Shown here: one piece after another, positions 1 to 6,743 of the stretch
Layout: each line of letters opens with the position of its first letter
Position numbering within the stretch: position 1 is the first letter of the stretch
From: Nocardiopsis_B mangrovi
GTDB taxonomy: Bacteria > Actinomycetota > Actinomycetes > Streptosporangiales > Streptosporangiaceae
Direction: 5' to 3'
Length of the DNA stretch: 64,000 nt
Assembly (NCBI RefSeq): GCF_042653925.1
Contig: NZ_JBHSFQ010000022.1
Span: 1-64,000 of the forward strand
Notes under the pieces: model-generated
Databases searched by the model: none
Told to the model about the DNA's origin: nothing
The model's input: only the letters and a program-made list of their open reading frames with translations
Position numbers and translations under genes: made by a program

Positions 1-660
1 GGGCGTTGTTACCGCCCCCGCCGCCGCCCAGCTGCCCCCCGCCGCCGATCGGCACCGGCCCGCCGCCGGTCTCCGACTGCAGGTTGTCGGCCTGCTGGTC
101 GTAGAAGTCGTCGACGGCGTTGTTGTACCGCTCCTCGCTGCCGGAGCCGGGATTATCGCCTCCGCCGCCGCCCTCGCCGCCGAGGCCGCCGCCGCTGCCC
201 TCGGGCCCGGAGTTCAAATCGTTGATCGCGTTGTCGTAGTACTCGTCGACGGCGTTGTTGTACCGCTCCTCGTTATCGGAGCCGGGATTATCGCCTCCGC
301 CGCCGCCTTCGCCGCCGAGGCCGCCGCCGCTGCCCTCGGGCCCGGAGTTCAGCTCGTCGATGGCGTTGTCGTAGTACTCGTCGACGGCGTTGTTGTACCG
401 CTCCTCGTTATCGGAGCCGGGATTATCGCCGCCGCCTTCGCCGCCGAGGTCGCCGCCACCGCCCTCAGGCCCGCTCTCCAGCTCGTCGATCAGCTTCTGG
501 TAGTACTCGTCGAGGGCGTTGTTGTACTCCTCTTCCTTATCGGAGCCACCGCCGCCGCCCTCACCCTCACCCTCACCGTCGCCCCCGCCGGGCGGGTTGT
601 TCTCCAGCCACTCGATCTGCTTGCGGTACCACTCCTCCAGCGTCTCGTTGTACTCGTTCT
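1..660 (-). repeat. Imperfect tandem repeats of 126-135 bp in the T7SS protein gene
   Basis: The anchor encoding E-x-Y-N-N/E recurs with its GTA triplet ending at 127, 262, 397, 526 and 652, giving unit lengths of 135, 135, 129 and 126 bp (45, 45, 43 and 42 residues). Each unit encodes two short acidic amphipathic segments and a Gly/Glu/Asp linker. A more diverged unit continues toward position 1. All length differences are multiples of three, so the frame is kept. Confidence 0.9.
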
Positions 661-1768
661 CGATGTCGGAGGGACCGTTCTCACCGTCGCCACCACCACC
701 GCCCCCACCGCCCCCACCACCGCCGCCCACACCCGACCAGTCCAGCGTCAGCGCCTCGGGCGGCTTGATCTCGACGAACTTGGCCTGGTTGTCGGTGTAG
801 GCGGTGGCGAGGGTCGTCATCGCATCGGAGGCCGCGGTGACGAAGGTGTTGAGCTCGTTGCGCCAGGACTCCTTGATCCGCTCCTGGATCTCCTTCCAGG
901 TGTTGGCGTCGTTGGCGGGACCGATGTCCCCGATCTGGGTGGTCTTGTCGCCCTTGCTGAGCGTGGCGATGTCCTTGTTGTCCTCGAACCACTTGTCGAT
1001 GACCTTGATCGGGTCCCACAGGCCGGTGGCCAGCCAGTCGTCGTAGGCCCGGCGGATCTTCTCGCCCGCCCCCGTGACGGCCGCGTTCCTGGTGTCGCGC
1101 AGCGCCTCGGGATAGTCCGCGACCTGGTTGCCCAGGGCGTTGAACCGCAACTGGAGGTTGCCCAGGTGCTGCACGAAGATGTCGGCGGTCGCGCCCTTGA
1201 GGGTGTCCTTGGCGGTGGTGCGCCACGAGGCGATGTCGTCGGTCCTGCTGTTGACCATGCTCAGCAGGTCGTCGAGGTCCCCGGCCAGGTTGACCATGGT
1301 CGTGGGGTTGAACGTCCGGCCGTTCTCGCCCAGCCACGGCCCGTTGATGGCCAGCCACAAGTGGTGGAAGAACGCCCGGCCCTTGGGGCCGAACATGAAC
1401 TCGCCGTTGTAGGCGATGCCCGAGTAGTAGGTGTGATCCGTGGTCTCGGGCCTCGAGACGCCGAGCGATGTCTGCCGCGGGGTGGCCTTGTCGACCGTCT
1501 CGGAGTAGCCCGACACCAGGTAGTGGGTCATGCCGGCCGGGCTCTTCTGGTCGGACTTGAAGCTGAGGAACCAGTCGTTCTTCTCGACGTCCTCCGCCGA
1601 CATCATCGGCGGGAAGGGATCGTCCATCTCCAGGTCGGCATAGGTGTTGATGACGTAGTGCAGGTCCGTGGGAACAGGTGAGGATTCGACGGCGGGGTTG
1701 CCGGGCGCTTCCTCCCCCAGCCCGTCATCCAGCTCAAGGGGGATGTCCTCTTCTTCTCCGTCGGGCAT
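1..1768 (-). CDS. Large type VII secretion-associated protein with Gly-rich repeat tail (partial)
   Basis: Partial gene: an open frame of 589 codons that runs off the left edge. The ATG at 1768 follows a good AGGAGG site. About 345 N-terminal residues form a mostly helical globular part. Near residue 190 a stretch around TLKGATADIF resembles the turn of WXG100 hairpins with Leu instead of Trp. After LTLDWSG comes a run of about 13 glycines, then acidic Tyr/Asn-rich repeats (YNNAVDEYYDNAIDEL) separated by Gly/Asp linkers. No signal peptide or membrane segment is seen in the visible part. It is the last visible gene of the eccD-eccB-WXG100 operon, so a secreted ESX substrate or surface effector is likely by context. 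The C-terminus is not visible and no enzymatic domain is recognised. Confidence 0.75.
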   Translation of the reverse strand, partial: MPDGEEEDIPLELDDGLGEEAPGNPAVESSPVPTDLHYVINTYADLEMDDPFPPMMSAEDVEKNDWFLSFKSDQKSPAGMTHYLVSGYSETVDKATPRQTSLGVSRPETTDHTYYSGIAYNGEFMFGPKGRAFFHHLWLAINGPWLGENGRTFNPTTMVNLAGDLDDLLSMVNSRTDDIASWRTTAKDTLKGATADIFVQHLGNLQLRFNALGNQVADYPEALRDTRNAAVTGAGEKIRRAYDDWLATGLWDPIKVIDKWFEDNKDIATLSKGDKTTQIGDIGPANDANTWKEIQERIKESWRNELNTFVTAASDAMTTLATAYTDNQAKFVEIKPPEALTLDWSGVGGGGGGGGGGGGGDGENGPSDIENEYNETLEEWYRKQIEWLENNPPGGGDGEGEGEGGGGGSDKEEEYNNALDEYYQKLIDELESGPEGGGGDLGGEGGGDNPGSDNEERYNNAVDEYYDNAIDELNSGPEGSGGGLGGEGGGGGDNPGSDNEERYNNAVDEYYDNAINDLNSGPEGSGGGLGGEGGGGGDNPGSGSEERYNNAVDDFYDQQADNLQSETGGGPVPIGGGGQLGGGGGGNNA

Positions 1769-1823
1769 TCCGCCTCCTCACCCACTCCTACTCCGCCGGC
1801 CCGGCCGGGGCCCCGGACCGCTA

Positions 1824-2237
1824 CTACTCGCCGTTCCCCGAACCGGAACCCGCGCCGGCGCCCGCCGCGTTCTCGGGATCGATGAGGACCGCGAGCTGAT
1901 AGGCGGTCAGCACCGCGTCGTCCTCGACGTCCGTGAACCGGATCTCCGCCTCCTCCAGCCGGGTATCGAGTCCCTCGAACTCCTCGATCAGGATGTTGAT
2001 CTCATCGCGCATCTTCACCACGGAGCCGTTCACGGTCTTGGCGAACTTGCCCGCCGCCGGGAAGATGGCCGGGTTTCCGGCGCGGACGCCGTAGATCGCC
2101 GCGGACTCGCTCTCCCCGCTGTCGATGTAGCCCTCCAGCTCGGTCTTCTGCTTCCGCAGATCCTTCAGGATCGGGAGGACGTTGGTCTTCCGGAATTCGC
2201 GCAGGTAGCCGAAGGTGATCTCGGTGCTCTCCGCCAT
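1824..2237 (-). CDS. Helical T7SS-associated protein, 137 aa, unknown family
   Basis: The ATG at 2237 follows GAGGAGAGTG. The protein is predicted almost entirely helical (EFRKTNVLPILKDLRKQKTELEGYI near the start, then a long acidic helix VVKMRDEINILIEEFEGLDTR around residues 75-100). It ends in a short Ala/Gly/Ser tail. It has no signal peptide and no clear W-x-G turn, but its size and helical hairpin character fit the WXG100/PE-like class of small ESX substrates. It lies downstream of the WXG100 genes behind a strong hairpin and 55 bp upstream of the large repeat protein. It could be a chaperone or a co-secreted partner of that protein. Function inferred from context only. Confidence 0.7.
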   Translation of the reverse strand: MAESTEITFGYLREFRKTNVLPILKDLRKQKTELEGYIDSGESESAAIYGVRAGNPAIFPAAGKFAKTVNGSVVKMRDEINILIEEFEGLDTRLEEAEIRFTDVEDDAVLTAYQLAVLIDPENAAGAGAGSGSGNGE

Positions 2238-2269
2238 TGTTCACTCTCCTCACTCTCCGGCGCCCCGGT

Positions 2270-2307
2270 CCGGTCCGGGGGCCGACGGCGGTCGGCCCCC
2301 GGACCGG
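2270..2307 (-). terminator. Perfect 17-bp stem-loop inside the ESX operon
   Basis: Positions 2270-2286 pair perfectly with 2291-2307 around the four-base loop GGCG. It lies after the stop of the WXG100-like gene at 2338 and before the next gene on the same strand (start 2237). No T-run follows, as is usual in high-GC actinobacteria. Likely a partial terminator or mRNA-stabilising end that makes the small substrate genes more abundant than the two genes behind it. Confidence 0.6.
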
Positions 2308-2337
2308 CCGGGCGCACCCGCTCGCTGCGGGCGGCGG

Positions 2338-2637
2338 CTACATGTTCTGCGAGACCCATTCCAGGGACAGCTTGTTGTCGGTGTTCTTGTAGTTGTCGCG
2401 GATCAGGACCAGCGCCTGCTCGGCCTGGGTGAGCAGGAACTCCATGTCCTGCACGTTGAGCCGCCACTGCGCCATGCTGTTGTCGTAGTTCTCGGCCGTG
2501 GAACCGTCGAGCTCGCCGCGGACCGTGGCCATCTTCGTGGCCAGCTCGTCGAGGGAGTTGCGGATGTCCTGGGTGCGCGCACGCAGGTCGAACGCGGAGT
2601 CGTCCATGCCCGCGTATTTGACGGAAAAGTCGCTCAT
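2338..2637 (-). CDS. WXG100-like protein (EsxB-type, YxxxD), 99 aa
   Basis: A 99-residue helix-turn-helix protein of typical WXG100 length. At the turn the usual W-x-G is L43-D44-G45, followed by the conserved downstream aromatic pattern (ENY, AQW). The C-terminal helix carries YKNTD at 83-87, which fits the Y-x-x-x-D/E secretion signal read by EccC on one partner of each Esx heterodimer. The two upstream WXG100 proteins have the W-x-G turn but no YxxxD, so this one is the natural signal-bearing partner (inference). It lies 54 bp downstream of the second WXG100 copy, in the same operon. Confidence 0.85.
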   Translation of the reverse strand: MSDFSVKYAGMDDSAFDLRARTQDIRNSLDELATKMATVRGELDGSTAENYDNSMAQWRLNVQDMEFLLTQAEQALVLIRDNYKNTDNKLSLEWVSQNM

Positions 2638-2691
2638 CGTCTGATACCTCGTTTCGTGACGGAGACCGCCTCAGGGGACGGCCGAATGGTG

Positions 2692-3054
2692 TCAGGAGTG
2701 TCCAGGGCCGAGGAGGTCGCCTTGCACGGCGTAGCCGGTCTGGTTGGGATTGAGCTGGTCGTTCCAGGAAGAGGAGATGACGAGGTTGTCGTCCTCCAGG
2801 TTCAACATGCCGCGCGTGGTACCGCCGAAGGTGCCGATCATCTGGTTCATCCCGTTGACGATCAGCCGCAACTCCTCCAGCCACTTCACCAGCGCGGTCT
2901 CATAGCCCTGCTCCGCGCCACCGACCCAGCTCGACTTCAGCGCGTCGCGCAGGTGGTCCACCTTGGTGTAGACCGCGTTGCACTCGCCATAGGCCGTCTC
3001 CATAGCGGTGCGGCCCGTGGTCATCCCGAATTCGGTACTGGTAGTCAGACTCAT
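2692..3054 (-). CDS. WXG100 family protein, copy A, 120 aa
   Basis: Helical hairpin with the W-V-G turn at residues 43-45 (SSWVGGAEQGYETAL), the WXG100 signature. Residues 1 to about 95 are almost identical to copy B upstream. The C-terminus diverges and is longer here (NDQLNPNQTGYAVQGDLLGPGHS). It has no YxxxD motif and no signal peptide; the expected export route is through the EccBCD channel beside it. The ATG at 3054 follows AAGGAGTAGCGGAC, a leader shared with copy B. It contains one cysteine (C25). Confidence 0.9.
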   Translation of the reverse strand: MSLTTSTEFGMTTGRTAMETAYGECNAVYTKVDHLRDALKSSWVGGAEQGYETALVKWLEELRLIVNGMNQMIGTFGGTTRGMLNLEDDNLVISSSWNDQLNPNQTGYAVQGDLLGPGHS

Positions 3055-3122
3055 GTCCGCTACTCCTTCCGGTCGATGAGGCGCTGCTCCTCCGCCGGCT
3101 CGCCCTACGGTCGTGGCGGTAC

Positions 3123-3148
3123 CCGGCCGTTGAACCGTGAACGGCCGG
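3123..3148 (-). terminator. Hairpin between the duplicated WXG100 genes
   Basis: Positions 3123-3131 pair with 3140-3148 (9 bp) around an 8-base loop, with flanking GGTACC blocks (3116-3121 and 3151-3156) able to extend the structure. It sits between copy B (stop at 3177) and copy A (start 3054). Likely attenuates read-through or protects the upstream message. Confidence 0.45.
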
Positions 3149-3176
3149 ACGGTACCGGGTCAGGAGGGGGTAGGGG

Positions 3177-3494
3177 TCACTGGTTGGGGTTGAGCTGGTT
3201 CATCCAGGCGTTGGAGGTCACGAGGTTCTCGTCCTCCAGGTTCAACATGCCGCGCGTGGTACCGCCGAAGGTGCCGATCATGTTGTTCATGCCGTTGACG
3301 ATGAGCCGCAGCTCCTCCAGCCACTTCACCAGCGCGGTCTCATAGCCCTGCTCCGCGCCACCGACCCAGCTCGACTTCAGCGCGTCGCGCAGGTGGTCCA
3401 CCTTGGTGTAGACCGCGTTGCACTCGCTATAGGCCGTCTCCATAGCGGTGCGGCCGGTGGTCATCCCATATTCGGTACTGGTAGTCAGACTCAT
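3177..3494 (-). CDS. WXG100 family protein, copy B, 105 aa
   Basis: Near-identical paralogue of copy A: same N-terminus (MSLTTSTEYG), same W-V-G turn at 43-45 and the same helices, but it stops at NQLNPNQ. Only a few substitutions separate the first 90 residues (for example Y/F9, S/G23, N/Q70). The ATG at 3494 follows the same AAGGAGTAGCGGAC leader as copy A. It is the first small gene after eccB, 58 bp downstream of the eccB stop. Predicted ESX substrate that homodimerises or pairs with the YxxxD-bearing protein (inference). Confidence 0.9.
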   Translation of the reverse strand: MSLTTSTEYGMTTGRTAMETAYSECNAVYTKVDHLRDALKSSWVGGAEQGYETALVKWLEELRLIVNGMNNMIGTFGGTTRGMLNLEDENLVTSNAWMNQLNPNQ

Positions 3495-3552
3495 GTCCGC
3501 TACTCCTTTCGGTTTGCGGGACGCTGTCGCGTCCCTGTCGTCGGCGGTGCGG

Positions 3553-5016
3553 TCATGTGCCGCCCCCCTCCCCGCACCCGCCGGCCGCGGGCGGGGCCGC
3601 CGTCGCGGGCACCGGCTGCGCGGCGGCGTCGGCCGACAGCAGCGGCCCGGTGGGCAGCAGGCGCAGCACGGAGGTGGGTACGGAGGCCGCCGAGCCTGCC
3701 GTGTAGCCGAGTTCGCCGGCGGTGTCGGCGGACGGCAGCGGGTACTTGGCGGCGGTATCGGTCACCAGGTAGTAGGTGGGCTCCGCCGCCGATCCCCCGG
3801 CGGGCTCGGCGCGGGCGAGCGCGCCGGTTCCGGCGGGGATGCCGATGAGGTCGGCGGTGGGGCACCCGTGCGCGGTGTCGGGCCGGTCCTGGACGGGCCA
3901 GGCGCTCACGTCCTCCAGCGGCTGGAGGACGAGCCGGGCCTCGCCGTCGCCGGAGACCCGCATGCACGGCGCCTGGCCGTTGGTGGAGACCAGGTCGGGC
4001 GGGGTTGCGGGCAGCCCCGCGTCGGTCGCCGCCGCGTTCTCGGCCAGGTTGCTCTGGACCTCACCGGCGTTCAGCTCGACGGGCTCGGGGGCGGCGTCGC
4101 CGTAGGCGGCGTCGGTGATGCGGGTGTCGGCGAGCGCCAGCCGGGCCTGGGTGGCGCCGATGGGGACCAGGCCCCCGCCGCCGAGCAGGTAGTACTGGTC
4201 GGCTTCGCCGTCGCCGCGCACCACGAACACCTGGCCGGTGGCGCGCCGTTCACCGGCGATGCCGGGGCCCTGCTCGCCGGCGCCGCCGGGGACCTCGGGG
4301 GCGCTGAGGTCGCCGCCGGAGGGGACCGTGTCGAGGAACGCCCTGCTGACGCTCAGAGCGGGGCTGGTGCCGTAGCCGAGCGCCTGAAGCGCGCCGTGCT
4401 CCTCGTCCAACCGCAGCCGGACGCCGTTCCAGAGCAGGTAGTGGTCGTTGTCGGGGCCCTGGGCCAGCACCGCGACCTCGGGGGGCAGGGGGCCGGTGTC
4501 GGGGGTGGAGTCGACGGACAGGGCGGTGCGCGGCCCGCCGTCCTCCTCAGCCGAAGGTACCGCGCACACCCTCCAGAGGGCGGAGGCCATGGCCTCCGCG
4601 TCGGGAAGGGAGTCGGGCGCGCCGGGGATGCCGACGGGGCCGCCCTTGGGCACTCCGGCCAGCGACTCCGCGCTCACCGAACTGACCGTCATGGCACTGC
4701 CCTGGACCAGCCGGGCCGATGCGAAGTTGGCGACGGGGCGCAGCACGCCGCCGGAGTAGAGGTAGGTGGCCCCGCTCTCCTTCTCCAGGACGAGGGTGCC
4801 CTCGTTGCGCCAGGAGGTGTTGCCGCCGGGGAAGATCAGCCCCCAGACCAGGAACCCCACACACAGCAGCGCGCCGATGGCCAGTCCGATGAAGGCCCCG
4901 CGCCGGGTGCGCTGCATGGGGGCGTCGATGGCGTCGGGGTCGGCCTCGAGCATGGCGGTGCCCAGGCGGCCCACCATGAACGAGTGGGCGACGACCTGGT
5001 CGCGTCGGGTCTGCAC
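3553..5016 (-). CDS. eccB: ESX membrane component EccB
   Basis: EccB is a single-pass subunit of the type VII secretion pore with a large extracytoplasmic domain. The GTG at 5016 lies two bases after the eccD stop and gives the typical start VQTRRDQVVAHSFMVGRLGTAM. One membrane helix lies at residues 41-62, followed by EccB repeats such as GTYLYSGGVLRPVANF-like motifs. Two conserved cysteines (in QAPCMRV and AHGCPTA) probably form the periplasm-side disulfide. Length 487 residues, usual for the family. An upstream in-frame extension to 5220 would overlap eccD and lacks the family N-terminus. Translationally coupled to eccD. Confidence 0.95.
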   Translation of the reverse strand: MQTRRDQVVAHSFMVGRLGTAMLEADPDAIDAPMQRTRRGAFIGLAIGALLCVGFLVWGLIFPGGNTSWRNEGTLVLEKESGATYLYSGGVLRPVANFASARLVQGSAMTVSSVSAESLAGVPKGGPVGIPGAPDSLPDAEAMASALWRVCAVPSAEEDGGPRTALSVDSTPDTGPLPPEVAVLAQGPDNDHYLLWNGVRLRLDEEHGALQALGYGTSPALSVSRAFLDTVPSGGDLSAPEVPGGAGEQGPGIAGERRATGQVFVVRGDGEADQYYLLGGGGLVPIGATQARLALADTRITDAAYGDAAPEPVELNAGEVQSNLAENAAATDAGLPATPPDLVSTNGQAPCMRVSGDGEARLVLQPLEDVSAWPVQDRPDTAHGCPTADLIGIPAGTGALARAEPAGGSAAEPTYYLVTDTAAKYPLPSADTAGELGYTAGSAASVPTSVLRLLPTGPLLSADAAAQPVPATAAPPAAGGCGEGGGT

Positions 5017-5018
5017 GG

Positions 5019-6419
5019 TCAGCCCCCGATCCCGCGGAGGAGGCCGAACACGCCGAGGTTGCCGAGGACCAGGCAGACCATGGCGATGGCCGCGAGGAGC
5101 TGGATGATCTCGGCGGCGCGGCCCCAGTGGGGCAGGCCGCGCTTGCCCGGGACCGTCCAGGCCAGGATCGTGAGGGCCGCGGCGACGGCGAGGACGCCGA
5201 GCAGGGCCAGCAGCCGCCACAGGGTGCTGGTGTCGGCCACGGCGGCGATGAGGATGAGGGCGAGCCCCGCGGAGGCGGGCGCGACGAGGTAGAGCTTCTG
5301 CCAGGCACTGGCCAGGCCGCGGCTCTGGAGGACCAGGATGAGGGCCACCATGATGCCGAGGGTGGCCGGCAGCCAGCCGGGGCCGAAGGCGAGGATGAGC
5401 AGGCCGACCGCGTGGACCGCGCCGGTGGCCGCGAGGACGGCGCCCTGGTACTGGTCGGCCAGCGTGGTGCGGTCGAGGACGTCGCGCGCCGGGTGGGGGT
5501 CGATGGCCTCTTGCAGCTGCTGGGGGTTGTTCGGCAGCGGGGGCAGCCGCAGCCCCGAGATGCGGAAGCCGATGGCGGGGGCGAAGGTGCCGAGCAGGAT
5601 CGCGAGGGCGGCGGCGGCTCCGGCGATGCCGGTCATGGTGAGGCCGGGCGCCAGCATCAGCGTCGCGGCCGAGACCACGCCGAAGACCTCGAAGACGATC
5701 AGGCCGGCGAAGAACGGGACGGAGCCGGCGACGGCCGCCAGGCCCAGCACGGTGGCCCCGGCACCCGCCATGCAGGCGGAGAGGGCGCGGGCGCCCAGGA
5801 GGGGTATCCCGGGATCCCCTGTGGGGATGGCCGCCCCTGCCAGGCCCATGTAGAGCACGGCGGCGGCGGCCAGGCCGGTGGCGGCGGTGAGGTCGCCCAT
5901 CGCGCGCGAGGCGGCGGCCGCCCCCAGGAGCAGGACGACGGCGGCGCCGGCGGCGATCAGGGCGGTGAGCCCGTTCATTCCGCTCATGGCCAGGATGGTG
6001 AACCCGGTGGCCAGGGTGAACAGGCCCAGCCCGTGCAGCAGCCGGCGGGTGTAAGCGGGCCGCCAGGCGTCGCGGCGCTCGGCTATGCCGTTGGCCACAC
6101 CGTCGATGAGGTCGTCGAAGTGGATGGGCGGGAGCTGGTCGCGGCGCGGGCGCAGGTAGAGGGTCTCGCCGTCGAAGAGGCCCAGGGTCTGCACGGTGCC
6201 GTCCTCTTCGAGGGCCGGCGAGCCGAGCTGCTGGAGCACCCAGCCGTCGTGTTCTAGTCCGCCTTCATCGAGGTCTTCGCCACTGTCTCCCTCGGCGTAG
6301 AGGATGATCGTGGGCAGTAGTTCGGCCACGGGCACGTCGCTGGGGACCGCGATCTCGAAGGTGCGGTCCGGAGCACGGATGACGAGCCGGCACAGGTCGG
6401 GGGCAATGGAGTCGCTCAT
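5019..6419 (-). CDS. eccD: ESX membrane channel component EccD
   Basis: 466 residues: an N-terminal ubiquitin-like domain (about 1-95, ending GLFDGETLYLRPRRDQLPPI), a cytoplasmic linker (FDDLIDGVANGIAERRDAW), then about eleven hydrophobic segments from residue 130 to the end. EccD dimers form the membrane vestibule of the ESX complex. It is the first gene of the minus-strand operon eccD-eccB-esx and is divergent from eccC across a 324-bp control region. Slightly short for the family but complete. No strong ribosome site is visible before the ATG at 6419. Confidence 0.95.
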   Translation of the reverse strand: MSDSIAPDLCRLVIRAPDRTFEIAVPSDVPVAELLPTIILYAEGDSGEDLDEGGLEHDGWVLQQLGSPALEEDGTVQTLGLFDGETLYLRPRRDQLPPIHFDDLIDGVANGIAERRDAWRPAYTRRLLHGLGLFTLATGFTILAMSGMNGLTALIAAGAAVVLLLGAAAASRAMGDLTAATGLAAAAVLYMGLAGAAIPTGDPGIPLLGARALSACMAGAGATVLGLAAVAGSVPFFAGLIVFEVFGVVSAATLMLAPGLTMTGIAGAAAALAILLGTFAPAIGFRISGLRLPPLPNNPQQLQEAIDPHPARDVLDRTTLADQYQGAVLAATGAVHAVGLLILAFGPGWLPATLGIMVALILVLQSRGLASAWQKLYLVAPASAGLALILIAAVADTSTLWRLLALLGVLAVAAALTILAWTVPGKRGLPHWGRAAEIIQLLAAIAMVCLVLGNLGVFGLLRGIGG

Positions 6420-6743
6420 CTGGTTCTTACTACTCGGGGCGGAGGCGGAGTCACCCGATGATGCTTGCTCTTGGTACTCGGGGAGGAAGCGAGGCTATCC
6501 GAGTGGCAATACACTCGGTGACTGGAAGGAAACCTCAAGATTCGACGACCGGCGCAACGGTAACACTGGTCGGACCGAAATTGGTATCACGTGGCAATAA
6601 ACTTTTGTTCACTTGGCTTTGTGCCCGCTTCAGGGGCATAATCCGGATCCCGCCGGGAACAGAGCCCGCGCGTGGCCCCCTACCGGCCTCCCGCACGGCC
6701 GGCCCACCCCCCGTAACGTAACCGCCAGGAGGCGATCGCCGCC
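6420..6743. promoter_or_regulatory. Divergent eccD/eccC control region
   Basis: A 324-bp gap with clearly lower GC than its surroundings (especially 6540-6645), the only such stretch in the ESX locus, so both operons probably start here. On the plus strand TTGGCT (6613-6618), an 18-base spacer and CATAAT (6637-6642) make a plausible sigma-70 promoter about 100 bp before eccC. No clean palindrome or known regulator site was found. Confidence 0.45.

Larger units (their letters stand above)
2740..3513 (-). repeat. Direct duplication of a WXG100 gene with its leader
   Basis: Segment 2740-3073 matches 3180-3513 at a constant offset of 440 bp with few mismatches. The matched part covers the ribosome site, start codon and first ~105 codons and stops just before the ends of both genes. 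The close match beyond protein level (leader included) suggests a recent tandem duplication or gene conversion. Confidence 0.9.

Noticed and set aside
1..660. CRISPR-like array
   Set aside because: The repeats are long (126-135 bp), in frame and protein-coding, with no spacer/repeat structure. No CRISPR array or cas gene was seen in the window.
681..1358. 225-residue minus-strand frame within the T7SS repeat protein region
   Set aside because: It overlaps the real frame on the same strand, is Arg/Gly/Pro-rich without domain marks, and has no ribosome site. Composition shadow.
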